From: Bacteroidales bacterium KHT7
Lineage (GTDB): Bacteria > Bacteroidota > Bacteroidia > Bacteroidales > Bacteroidaceae
Direction of reading: 5' to 3'
Length of the DNA stretch: 64,000 bases
Assembly (NCBI GenBank): GCA_900102385.1
Contig: FNBQ01000006.1
Coordinates: forward strand, 78,497 to 142,496
The notes beneath the pieces were generated by a model, which saw nothing but the letters and a program-made list of their open reading frames with translations, was not told the DNA's origin and did no database searches. Positions 8,792 through 17,479 of the stretch are shown here, piece after piece. The translations under genes and the position numbers were made by a program. Positions within the stretch are counted from its first letter, which is position 1, and each line of letters opens with the position of its first letter.

Positions 8792-11500
8792 ATGAAAACG
8801 AAAACTATATTGGTCTTGCTCGCGGCTATGAGCGTTGGCAAGACGTATGCGCAGAAGATTGATTTTAATCTGCCAAACAAGAACGATGCGCAGGTTCTTG
8901 AACCCGATTTCTCGGGATGGGCGATTGGTCGCCAGATTTCCGACGAGACTTCGTTTCTGATGTCCGACAACTCGTCGAGCATCGGCATACTTGTAGAGTC
9001 TGCACCGGGGCTTGTCGGCAACGCCGTAAACTGTAACTGGTGGAAGGACGGATGCAGCAAATACTCAAAACTTGTTAGCGACGGAATATACTCGGTTATT
9101 CTCGACGACCAGAGCAACTACACATATTCTGCCGACCAGAGCATGGGACTTCAGTTCACCATCAAGGGACTGCCTGCCGGAACTCACTCTATCACCGCCT
9201 ATCACAACAATACCGACGGACTCACGGGCGAGTATCCGCCGATAGATGTGGTGGTTAACGGAAAGACCGTTCAGAGCGGCGTGGCGCAGACCATCAGGGC
9301 GCAGACCGAGGCGCAGTCGGGACTTTCTTATGCAACCTTTACGGTAAATGAGGGCGAGACGGTGGTTGTGCGATACATCTCCAAGCCCGAGAGTGGAAAG
9401 ACTTACATCAACAACGCGGTTGTGGTTAATGCGCTCGTGTTCGACCGCCCGAATCCGCTCACCACGGCTACGACGCCTTATCCCGAAAACCGCGAGTTCC
9501 ACGCCGATGCCGACAACAGTTCGCTCGTCCTTACATGGACTCCGGCATGGACGGCAAAGAAGCATCATCTTTATGTCGGAACATCTGAAACCGACCTCAA
9601 AAAGGTGGCTGTTCTTACCGATGCGCAATACAAGCTGTCGAACGTATACAGCCTCGACACCTATTTTTGGCGCGTAGATGAAGAAGATGCCGACGGCAAG
9701 ATTTACGAGGGCGACATCTGGCGATTCCGTCCGCGCAAACTGGCATTCCCCGATGCCGAAGGGTACGGACGCTTTGCCACAGGCGGACGCGGCGGTCAGG
9801 TGTATCATGTAACCACTCTTGCAGATAACGAAGAACCCGGCTCTTTCCGCTACGGAATAACCAAACTTTCCGGGCCGAGAACCATCGTGTTCGATGTGTC
9901 GGGCATCATCGAACTGAAAGAACGCCTCGCTTGCGCCGATGAGTATGTAACCATAGCCTGCCAGACTGCTCCGGCACACGGCATCTGTTTCAGCAACAAT
10001 CCGTTTGGCGTTGGTCCTGAGAGCATCGTGCGCTTCATGCGACTGAGAAAAGGCGCAGGCCATACTTCCGACGGCATCGGAATGGCTGGCTGCGACAACA
10101 GCATCCTCGACCACGCCTCAATCTCGTGGACTATCGACGAGGGATTCTCTTCTCGCAACGGACATAACATAACCCTTCAGCGCACCATGATTGCCGAGGC
10201 TCTCGGCATAGCCAACCATCAGAACTACGGGGCTGGCACAAACCACGGCTATGCGGCAACCATCGGCGGCGACATCGCTACGTTCCACCACAATCTGCTG
10301 GCTCACAACTACGGCAGAAACTGGAGTCTGGGTGGCGGTCTTGACGGCGCAGGAAGCTATGCCGGCAGGCTCGACATCTTCAACAACGTGGTTTACAACT
10401 GGGGCGCACGTGCAACCGACGGCGGAGCGCACGAGGTTAACTTCGTAGGCAACTACTACCGCATGGGCATCGACACAAGTCAGAAATATCTGCTGCGCGC
10501 ACAGTTCGAGGGTACAGGCTCGGGCACGCAGAGCTATTACATAAGCGGCAACATTCGCGAGAACTACAACGGCACGAAGACTGCCGACAAGGAGGGCGAC
10601 ACTTATCGCTACGAACTCAGCGGCGGTCAGGACTACAACTGGAACGCGTGGGTTAGCGAGCCTTTCTTCCCGTCGTATGCCAAGATTGAGAGTGCCGAGG
10701 AGGCGTTCAAGAGTGTGTGTAGCGATGTGGGGGCAACGATGCCTTTCTTCGACGCGCACGACCAGCGCATAATCTCCGAAACGGTAAACAAAACCTACAC
10801 CTACATTGGAAGCAAGAGCAAGATTCGCGGTCAGATAGACAGCGAGGCTGATTGTGGCGGATATGAGGTCTACCCAGAGGAAAGTCGTGCCGACAGCTAC
10901 GATACCGACAAGGACGGAATTCCTGACTGGTACGAGGAGATTGTAGGCACAAATCCTAACGTGCCAAACAATAACGACGACCCCGACCGCGACGGATGGA
11001 CTCAACTCGAGGACTTCCTCGAGTTCATCTCGCACCCTTACTTGCTTATGGCTCCGGGCGAGCACGAGACCATCGACGCAGCCAAGTATTTTGCCGGATA
11101 TGTCAACTCGCCGTCTTTCACGGCTGTAAGCAACAGCGGCAACGTAACGGCAAAGGTCGATGGCTCTAAGATAACCGTAGAGGCAGGTTCGGCATCGGGC
11201 ATAGCGTCGGTAAAGATGAAGGTGACGGATGCCGAGGGTGCATCTTACGAGCGTCTGCTCAACATCGCCGTGGGAGCATCTTCAACGGGCATAAGCATAC
11301 CAACCGAACTGTCAGCCGTAAGGATTGCAAGTTACAAGGTCTACTCGGCCGAGGGCAAGCTGGTATTCGAGAACAACGATGCCGGCGGAGAGTTGATAAA
11401 CAACCTTCCGATGGGTAGCGTAAAGCCAAACGCCATCTATCTGCTCAAGGCTGTCGATACCGACGGAAACGAGCATACGGCCAAGATTCTGGCAAACTGA
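8792..11500 (+). CDS. Large multidomain secreted pectate lyase, family PL1, with T9SS-like C-terminus
   Basis: 902 residues with a signal peptide ending near AQ (residue 21). Residues about 25-215 form a beta-rich module, probably carbohydrate-binding, and about 215-310 look like a fibronectin-III-like linker (TWTPAWTAKKHHLYVG). The PL1 beta-helix runs from FPDAEGYGRFATGGRGG (about 318) to about 650, with the characteristic GSFRYGI, FDVSGIIEL and HNL/NNVVYNWG ladders. A calcium-binding-like segment DTDKDGIPDWYEE / DDPDRDGWT sits near 695-730. An Ig-like domain follows, and the last about 75 residues (YKVYSAEGKLVFENN ... YLLKAVD) look like a type IX secretion sorting domain, which suggests export to the cell surface. 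The family is confident; the role of the N-terminal module is inferred. Confidence 0.92.
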   Translation: MKTKTILVLLAAMSVGKTYAQKIDFNLPNKNDAQVLEPDFSGWAIGRQISDETSFLMSDNSSSIGILVESAPGLVGNAVNCNWWKDGCSKYSKLVSDGIYSVILDDQSNYTYSADQSMGLQFTIKGLPAGTHSITAYHNNTDGLTGEYPPIDVVVNGKTVQSGVAQTIRAQTEAQSGLSYATFTVNEGETVVVRYISKPESGKTYINNAVVVNALVFDRPNPLTTATTPYPENREFHADADNSSLVLTWTPAWTAKKHHLYVGTSETDLKKVAVLTDAQYKLSNVYSLDTYFWRVDEEDADGKIYEGDIWRFRPRKLAFPDAEGYGRFATGGRGGQVYHVTTLADNEEPGSFRYGITKLSGPRTIVFDVSGIIELKERLACADEYVTIACQTAPAHGICFSNNPFGVGPESIVRFMRLRKGAGHTSDGIGMAGCDNSILDHASISWTIDEGFSSRNGHNITLQRTMIAEALGIANHQNYGAGTNHGYAATIGGDIATFHHNLLAHNYGRNWSLGGGLDGAGSYAGRLDIFNNVVYNWGARATDGGAHEVNFVGNYYRMGIDTSQKYLLRAQFEGTGSGTQSYYISGNIRENYNGTKTADKEGDTYRYELSGGQDYNWNAWVSEPFFPSYAKIESAEEAFKSVCSDVGATMPFFDAHDQRIISETVNKTYTYIGSKSKIRGQIDSEADCGGYEVYPEESRADSYDTDKDGIPDWYEEIVGTNPNVPNNNDDPDRDGWTQLEDFLEFISHPYLLMAPGEHETIDAAKYFAGYVNSPSFTAVSNSGNVTAKVDGSKITVEAGSASGIASVKMKVTDAEGASYERLLNIAVGASSTGISIPTELSAVRIASYKVYSAEGKLVFENNDAGGELINNLPMGSVKPNAIYLLKAVDTDGNEHTAKILAN

Positions 11501-11540
11501 TTTCTGCCTTTTTAGGGAAATAAACAGTTGAAAATACATC

Positions 11541-11577
11541 AGCCCAACTCTTTTCGAAACGGAGAGTTGGGCTTTTC
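11541..11577 (+). terminator. Terminator after the PL1 lyase
   Basis: Perfect 11-bp arms AGCCCAACTCT (11541-11551) and AGAGTTGGGCT (11563-11573) followed by a T run, 40 bp beyond the stop codon. Confidence 0.85.
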
Positions 11578-11756
11578 TGTTCGCTATGCCTTCGGGATTC
11601 GTTCGGGAGAAATGTCTTTTCTGCCTGTTCAAATGCGGATATGGGGTGGCTTTTGCCTTTTTCCGCATTGCTTTTGCTTTTTTTATGCCGTTATTTTGCG
11701 ATTCATGCCCTTAGTGAAATTGACAAGTTGTTGATAATGTGTGATTTAATGTGTAA

Positions 11757-11920
11757 GCGTTTCGGCGTTTCAGCGTTTCAGCTACCCCTATGGTAGTTTC
11801 AATTTCTTTCTTTATAATATATAACTTATTTATTATTAATTAGTTATATATATAATATAAGGGTTTGAAACAAAAATATACCCTCTGAAACGCTTGAAAC
11901 GCTGAAACGCTGAAACGCCT
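11757..11920. repeat. Long nested inverted repeat built from a 9-bp unit around an AT-rich loop
   Basis: The left arm (11757-11782) carries three tandem copies of about GCGTTTC(A/G)G. The right arm (11886-11920) carries four copies of the complementary unit GAAACGCTT/TGAAACGCC. The 100-bp centre is almost pure A/T, with its own partial dyad (ATAATATATAAC / GTTATATATATAAT). No gene lies within 240 bp. Function is unknown. Confidence 0.7.
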
Positions 11921-12097
11921 GATGGCATTCGCAAGAAAAGGCTTACTTATTCCTGACAAGACAGAAGTCGAATGATTGATTTTTTCCTTATAGGCAGTTT
12001 TATGTGTATGTAGATGTATATAATGAGGCGAGAAGCAGAATAGGGAAAAGTTGTAAATATGTAGTCTGAAAGTCTATTGTAGCCATAGTATATTAAA

Positions 12098-12152
12098 CCC
12101 AAATCGGTCATTAGAAAAATAGACATGCCTAATTTCTAATGACCGATTTGGG
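12098..12152. repeat. Perfect 20-bp inverted repeat (orphan hairpin)
   Basis: Arms 12098-12117 (CCCAAATCGGTCATTAGAAA) and 12133-12152 are exactly complementary, with a 15-nt loop. It is 600 bp from the nearest upstream gene end, so it is not obviously a gene terminator. It abuts the phased repeat array that starts immediately to the right. Confidence 0.8.
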
Positions 12153-12475
12153 ATTATTCTTTTGGCAAATACAAAATGATGGCAAGGTATATGCAGGGTA
12201 TATGCAAGCTATATGTAGGCTATATGTTAGCTATATGTAAGCTATATGTAAGCTATATGTTGGCTATATGTAAGATATATGCAAGGTATAGCCAGATTAG
12301 GTGATGGGGAGGTTGTGGTGAAGTTGAAGAAAGTCGATAGAAAGTCGATAGCAAGGGGGTAGCAAGAGGATAGCAAGAGGGTAGCAAGGGGGTAGCAAGG
12401 GGGTAGCAAGGGGGTAGCAAGAGGGTAGCAAGAGGATAGCAAGGGGGTAGTAAGGGGGTAATGAGTAGGTTGCAA
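12153..12475 (-). repeat. 11-bp phased repeat array with conserved anchor (copy 1)
   Basis: An anchor (12153-12180; on the minus strand it contains TTTGTATTTGCCAAAAGAAT) is followed by about ten 11-bp units of the type GCTATATGTAA (12182-12295). After a 55-bp spacer comes a second 11-bp periodic array of GGGTAGCAAGA-like units (12340-12460). The same anchor, spacer and arrays occur in inverted orientation at 63.15-63.74 kb. Minus-strand frames over it read as Pro/Leu/Cys-Tyr repeats, but this is a by-product of the period and not a gene. Confidence 0.8.
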
Positions 12476-13461
12476 TTTGTAACCAACTGAATATTGTATC
12501 TCCAGAAGATGGAAAAAAGCAACACAGATGTGGTCTGTCGAATTTGCTGTTCGGACTCTGTTAAGTCGCTCACGGAAATTTGGTAGACATTTTTGTGCCG
12601 AGATTTTCATTTTTTTTTTGTAGGTTATGGGTAAGTTGAAAATAGAGAGATGAAAATTGAAAATTATTAGAGGCAATAGAGACTCTTGTAGCCGTTTGGA
12701 TCAAACATTATCGGAGTTCGGAGAAGGGATTATTTCTCCCAATTGCTGCGTATGTGTAAACTTTTAACGCGTTTTTCGCAAGTTTTTATTCAAATTTTCT
12801 TAACTTTGCAAGAATTTTTACGTGTGCATTTGCGTACTTGTTGCAAATAGGATGGTACAGAAGCAACAAACGACAATGAGTCTGAAAGAACAGATACTAC
12901 TCTTTGAGGAGAATAATATATAATTCGAACAACCAAACGTTGAGTAGAGTTGTAAGAAGAGAATGGTGATGATGAGAACGAATAAATTCAACAAAGATAA
13001 TATACGGAATTTCATCTGTAAATGATATACACGCCCAAAGCTCATCATGGCGAAAAACTGATTGGGCAAAAGAATGGTTGCTTTGGACAACCACTTGTCA
13101 GAGGACAAGAAAAACATATAGAAAAAGGCGTTTTCTGGACGCTTTGGTTTTGACTTACTTGAATCTCGCAAATTCAAAACTATCTGTCAAGAACAAAGCA
13201 ACGGGAACGCCCCTTGTTAGGTGTATGCAAATATACGCCTCGTTGATGATGTACAGTCTCGTGTATCATGTCGTCAGCGAGTATTATTGTATATATCCTC
13301 TCGTGGGGCTAATCCGCGTTGCTCGTTTCGGCAGATAGGGCAATGCGAGAGCCTAAGTAAGTGGAACGAGCGACAGGAACTGGCTCCACGCTTTTTGTAT
13401 GGGATGAGAACAAAAACAACATACCGCTCTTGGAGTCGTGCGGGACAAAAAAGAGAATGGT
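12476..13461. other. Gene-poor stretch at the left edge of the defence island
   Basis: No intact gene is visible. A TAACTTTG -7-like box lies at 12801-12808 without a clear -33 element. A short frame starts at 12875 with MSLKEQILLFEENN and stops after 15 codons, and the following 500 bp are interrupted in all frames. This could be a decayed gene. A small hairpin (AGGTGTAT / ATACGCCT) sits near 13219-13240. The island operon's own promoter could not be fixed; 12801 or something in this stretch is the candidate. Confidence 0.5.
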
Positions 13462-14310
13462 ATGTCAGTTCCTAAATATACATTTTCAGGTCATGAGAGT
13501 TTCACCTGCAAGACATTGTGGTTGAAGAAGGGTTATGACTTTATTCGTAGTAGCAAAAATTTCAACTCTCCCGATTCAGTTGTGGAGTTGGGAGTTGGCA
13601 AAAATATGGTAGCATCCATACGTTACTGGATGCGTGCCTTTGGTTTGACAGAGAATGATGAACCACAAACTGTAGCCGATTATCTTTTTGATTCCAATAC
13701 AGGCAAAGACCCTTATATGGAAGATATGGGTACTTTGTGGTTGTTGCATTTCCTTCTTGTTAGCACATGTGAAGCCACTCTTTACAATATCCTTTTCACA
13801 CAGCTACAGCGAGAGCGCAAAATATTTGACCGTCAGCACGTCTTGAACATTGTCAAGAGAATGATGACAGAGGATGGCAAGCAAAATCAGTACAATGAGA
13901 ATACCGTCAAGAAGGATATTGGCACTTTGCTACTGAACTATGTACTTCCACAAAAGGCAAAGGCATTGGATGATTATAGTGCATTGCTGATAGACCTCGA
14001 CCTTATCCGTATGGATGCCGATGGAAAGAATTTCCTTTTCAACATTGAAGGTAAGCGACAGATTCCATGGCAGATATTCCTTTATGCCGTTATCAAGATG
14101 AAGGGTAAGGACATGACCATAAGCTATGATACGCTGCAGGAGTTAGGCTTGATGTTCTGCATGAACGATATGGAGGTGATTGAAATGTGCAAAGTTATTA
14201 TGGAGCACCATGAGAACACGATTGCCTATAGTGATGTTGCCGGCATTCGTCAGTTGCACTTTTTGAATAACATGAACGAGGAGGAGGTCTTGAACGAATA
14301 CTATGGCTAA
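13462..14310 (+). CDS. DUF4007 family protein, first gene of the Dnd-like island
   Basis: 282 residues from ATG 13462. A GTG 24 bp upstream is in frame, but the domain begins right at MSVPKYTFSGHESF, so the ATG is preferred. The pattern YTFSGHESF, TLWLKKGYDF, VELGVGKNMVASIRYWMRAFG matches the DUF4007 family, known from bacterial defence neighbourhoods that include DNA phosphorothioation-like genes. Its biochemical activity is not known. It overlaps the following ATPase gene by 8 bp, which indicates translational coupling, so it probably works in a complex with that ATPase. It has no transmembrane segment or signal peptide, so it is cytoplasmic. Base composition is poorer in G+C than the pectin genes upstream, which suggests acquisition by transfer. 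Confidence 0.82.
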   Translation: MSVPKYTFSGHESFTCKTLWLKKGYDFIRSSKNFNSPDSVVELGVGKNMVASIRYWMRAFGLTENDEPQTVADYLFDSNTGKDPYMEDMGTLWLLHFLLVSTCEATLYNILFTQLQRERKIFDRQHVLNIVKRMMTEDGKQNQYNENTVKKDIGTLLLNYVLPQKAKALDDYSALLIDLDLIRMDADGKNFLFNIEGKRQIPWQIFLYAVIKMKGKDMTISYDTLQELGLMFCMNDMEVIEMCKVIMEHHENTIAYSDVAGIRQLHFLNNMNEEEVLNEYYG

Positions 14311-17300
14311 GAAGACGTTTACATTGTCAGCAAACATCGAGAATGGTATTGCTGAAGGATCAAGATACATTGTAACACCCAACGTACAGAAGGTATTACA
14401 GGAGATTGTAGATGGCTACCAAACTGGTATTCACTCTTTCTCCATCATCGGTACGTACGGTACAGGTAAGTCGTCCTTCCTGCTTCATCTGGAGCAAGAT
14501 CTACTCAAAAGCACAAAGAACAAGGAACTGCTGAAGAATACCGAACTGCTTCATAATGGAGGGTTTGAGATACTGAACATCCTGGGCGATTCAATGTCAT
14601 TGGCAAGTCTGCTTCTTGGAAAATTGCAGAAGACCATGCAGTCGGACGAAGCCGATGTATTGTCCCTATTGAAAGCGTATTACGCAAAGTTGAAGAAGCA
14701 GAACAAGTTCCTGCTGATTGCTATTGATGAGTTTGGCAAGGTGTTGGAACATGCAGCCAAGCACGATCCAGAGGAGGAATTGTATTTCTTCCAGAAGTTT
14801 ACCGAGGTTGTCAATGCACCAACTCGCAATATACTTTTGCTTACCACCTTGCATCAGAACTTCTCGGCATACGCTGGCAAGCTAAGCCAGACGCAGAAGA
14901 ACGAGTGGACAAAGGTAAAGGGGCGTTTCCAAGAGGTTGTGTTTGCAGAACCTATCGAGCAACTGCTGTATCTTGCAGCCGAACACATCTCAATGGAGTT
15001 CAAGTATAAGTTGACCGACAAGAACTTTCATAAGATCTACCGAATGGCGGTTGACGGTAAGTTCGTTGCCAAGGATTTCAACTTCGATACTGCATGCAAG
15101 TTGTACCCGATGGACACGTTTGCAGCATACGCCATCACTCGCGCCATCCAGCGTTATGGACAAAATGAACGTTCGCTGTTTACATTCCTCAATGCCAAGG
15201 GAGCGCATTCTGTCAGTACGTTTAAGGAGGTTGAGAACGTCACATACAACCTTGCAGATGTGTATGATTATGTGACCAACTCATTCCATTCGTACCTAAA
15301 TGATGCCAATAGTGATTCAACAGGTTGGAGTGCCATTCGTTTGTCTATCGAACGTGTAGAGGGTAGTGACTGGAAGGAACCTCAGCAGATGCTGGATGCC
15401 ATCAAGATTGTGAAGGCAATCGGTATGCTGAATCTGTTCGGCAATGCAGGTTTCACGATGTTGCATAGCGAAATGACAGAATATGCAAAGATGGCATTAG
15501 GAGTTGAGTTTGCAAGCACCATTCTGCATGAACTCGAACGGTTGAAGATAGTCCGTTATGCTGAATACAAAAAGCGCCTGATTCTGTTTGAGGGAACAGA
15601 CATCAACATAGAAGAAGAGGTGACAAATGCCTCCTTGGTTGTACCAAAGCCTATAAACTATGTTGATGACCTACGAGTGTATTTCAACAATCGTGTGTCG
15701 CCAGTCAAGGCATACTACTATCACCGAGGTACACCACGATACTTTGAATATCAGTTGCTGGATCATCCGCAAGACATCGTACCGACAGGTGATGTGGATG
15801 GCTATGTGCAGATGATATTCGGTACTTCCGATAAGCAATACGAGGAGTTGGAGGTGTTCAGCATGAACTGCGAACATGCTATTATCTTTGCCTATTTCAA
15901 CAACACGGGTGAGATAGTGCAGCATCTTTACAACATTCAGAAGTACCGCTACATCATCGAAAAGGTATTGGTAGATAAAAGCGACCGAGTAGCATTGAAA
16001 GAACTCACCCAGCTCATGGAATATGAGAAGACATTGCTCAACAAGGCATTGAGCGAGAGTCTATTCTCGTTCTTGGGTAGAGATGTGACTTGGCTCTACA
16101 AGGGAGAGGTGCGCAAGGTGCAATCACATCGTGACTTCAACAAACTGTTGTCTGAGGTTTGTGAGGATGTATATTCGCTTACCCCTATTATCAACAACGA
16201 ACTCTTCAATAAGCATAAGTTAAGCAGTAACATCTCTGGCGCAAAAGCCAAGTACTTACAGGCATTGCTGGAGAATAGCGATAAGGTGGATTTTGGCTTT
16301 GAAGAAGATAAATTCCCACCAGAGAAAACCATCTACTATTCTCTGTTGAAGAACACAGGACTTCATATAAATGGTGAATTTGCAGATGCTCCAACAAACC
16401 AAGGCATCAAGACCTTGTGGGATGCTTGTGAAGACTTCCTGAATAGCACTCGCGAGAAAGCACGAAAGTTGTCAGAGTTGGTGAAGAAGCTCTCGGCTCA
16501 ACCATACAAGATAAAGGATGGTGTATTGGAGTTCTGGTTGCCCACCTACCTTTTCATCAAGCGTCAAGATTATTCCCTCTATGGCGAGAATGGTCAGTAT
16601 ATTCCAAACTTCAACATCGAATTGCTTGATCTGATGAAGAAACACATAGGAGAGTTCAAGATTAAGGCGTATGCTGTGGATGGTGTAAAGTTGCAGTTGT
16701 TCAACCAGTACCGCAAATTTCTTAACCTTGGTGACAATAGCAGTATCAAGGGAGGCGCGTTTATTGAAACGATAAAGCCATTCCTGTTCTTCTACAATCG
16801 TCAGCTCAATGATTATGCAAAGCATACAAAGTCGTTGCCACATGAAGAGTCAATCAAGTTCCGTGAGGTACTAGCTCGTGCCAAGGATCCAGAGAAAGCA
16901 TTCCTTGAAGACTTGCCAGAAGCATTGGGTTATGACGATGATAAGCTGAAGGACGAGAATGCAGTACAGGATTACTGCTATGTTATACAGCGTGCTGTCC
17001 GTGAACTTCGTGGATGCTATAATCAGCTCATCGACCGCATTGAGGGTAACTTGATTGAAAGCCTTGGCCTTGAGTCCTGTGAATATTCAGAGTACATCAA
17101 GGAGATACAGCAACGTCTGTCAAAAGTAAAACCTCACCTATTAAATCCTCGTCAAAAGGAGTTCTATCAGCACGTCATGGCTCAGTTTGACAACCGCACG
17201 GAATGGTATCAGTCGGTTTCCTTTGCAGTTCTTGGTTCTCCACTCGACCGCATGACAGACGATCAGGAGCCAAAGCTCCACGATGATATTGTATTCCTGT

Positions 17301-17479
17301 TCAAGGAATGTGAACAGAAAGCCGTTCTCTCTGAAAGCCTCAATTACAAGATTGACGAAAAGGAGGAAGCTCGTTCGCAGGAACTTGAATCAAAGATAAA
17401 CGACATCCTATCAGGTGATAACAACCTCGATGTTTACACCTTGATGAGAATACTACAAAAGAGATTGAACAATGACTAA
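14303..17479 (+). CDS. Large P-loop ATPase of the Dnd-like island
   Basis: 1058 residues. Walker A GTYGTGKSS lies at 50-58 and Walker B LLIAIDEFGK at 137-146, followed by a sensor-like LLLTTLHQNF near 175. This gives an AAA+/STAND-like ATPase core in the first about 350 residues. The remaining about 700 residues are helical and unrecognised, ending in a charged tail. The gene overlaps its upstream neighbour by 8 bp and the following DndC-like gene by 8 bp (AACAATGACTAA). A large ATPase coupled to DUF4007 suggests a sensor or restriction-type motor that works with the modification enzyme. I cannot assign it to DptF/DptH, because no HerA or helicase signature was seen. Confidence 0.75.
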   Translation: MAKKTFTLSANIENGIAEGSRYIVTPNVQKVLQEIVDGYQTGIHSFSIIGTYGTGKSSFLLHLEQDLLKSTKNKELLKNTELLHNGGFEILNILGDSMSLASLLLGKLQKTMQSDEADVLSLLKAYYAKLKKQNKFLLIAIDEFGKVLEHAAKHDPEEELYFFQKFTEVVNAPTRNILLLTTLHQNFSAYAGKLSQTQKNEWTKVKGRFQEVVFAEPIEQLLYLAAEHISMEFKYKLTDKNFHKIYRMAVDGKFVAKDFNFDTACKLYPMDTFAAYAITRAIQRYGQNERSLFTFLNAKGAHSVSTFKEVENVTYNLADVYDYVTNSFHSYLNDANSDSTGWSAIRLSIERVEGSDWKEPQQMLDAIKIVKAIGMLNLFGNAGFTMLHSEMTEYAKMALGVEFASTILHELERLKIVRYAEYKKRLILFEGTDINIEEEVTNASLVVPKPINYVDDLRVYFNNRVSPVKAYYYHRGTPRYFEYQLLDHPQDIVPTGDVDGYVQMIFGTSDKQYEELEVFSMNCEHAIIFAYFNNTGEIVQHLYNIQKYRYIIEKVLVDKSDRVALKELTQLMEYEKTLLNKALSESLFSFLGRDVTWLYKGEVRKVQSHRDFNKLLSEVCEDVYSLTPIINNELFNKHKLSSNISGAKAKYLQALLENSDKVDFGFEEDKFPPEKTIYYSLLKNTGLHINGEFADAPTNQGIKTLWDACEDFLNSTREKARKLSELVKKLSAQPYKIKDGVLEFWLPTYLFIKRQDYSLYGENGQYIPNFNIELLDLMKKHIGEFKIKAYAVDGVKLQLFNQYRKFLNLGDNSSIKGGAFIETIKPFLFFYNRQLNDYAKHTKSLPHEESIKFREVLARAKDPEKAFLEDLPEALGYDDDKLKDENAVQDYCYVIQRAVRELRGCYNQLIDRIEGNLIESLGLESCEYSEYIKEIQQRLSKVKPHLLNPRQKEFYQHVMAQFDNRTEWYQSVSFAVLGSPLDRMTDDQEPKLHDDIVFLFKECEQKAVLSESLNYKIDEKEEARSQELESKINDILSGDNNLDVYTLMRILQKRLNND

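Noticed and set aside
9065..11065. Long minus-strand open frames (349 and 315 codons) opposite the PL1 lyase
   Set aside because: They lie antisense to a clear gene with GC-rich codons. Their composition (Val/Arg/His-rich, no domains) is that of a shadow frame.
12242..12676. Minus-strand frames with repeated Pro-Leu-Ala-Thr-Pro-Leu-Leu segments
   Set aside because: They are the translation of the 11-bp tandem repeats. Several frames stay open for the same reason, with no start signal or conservation expected.
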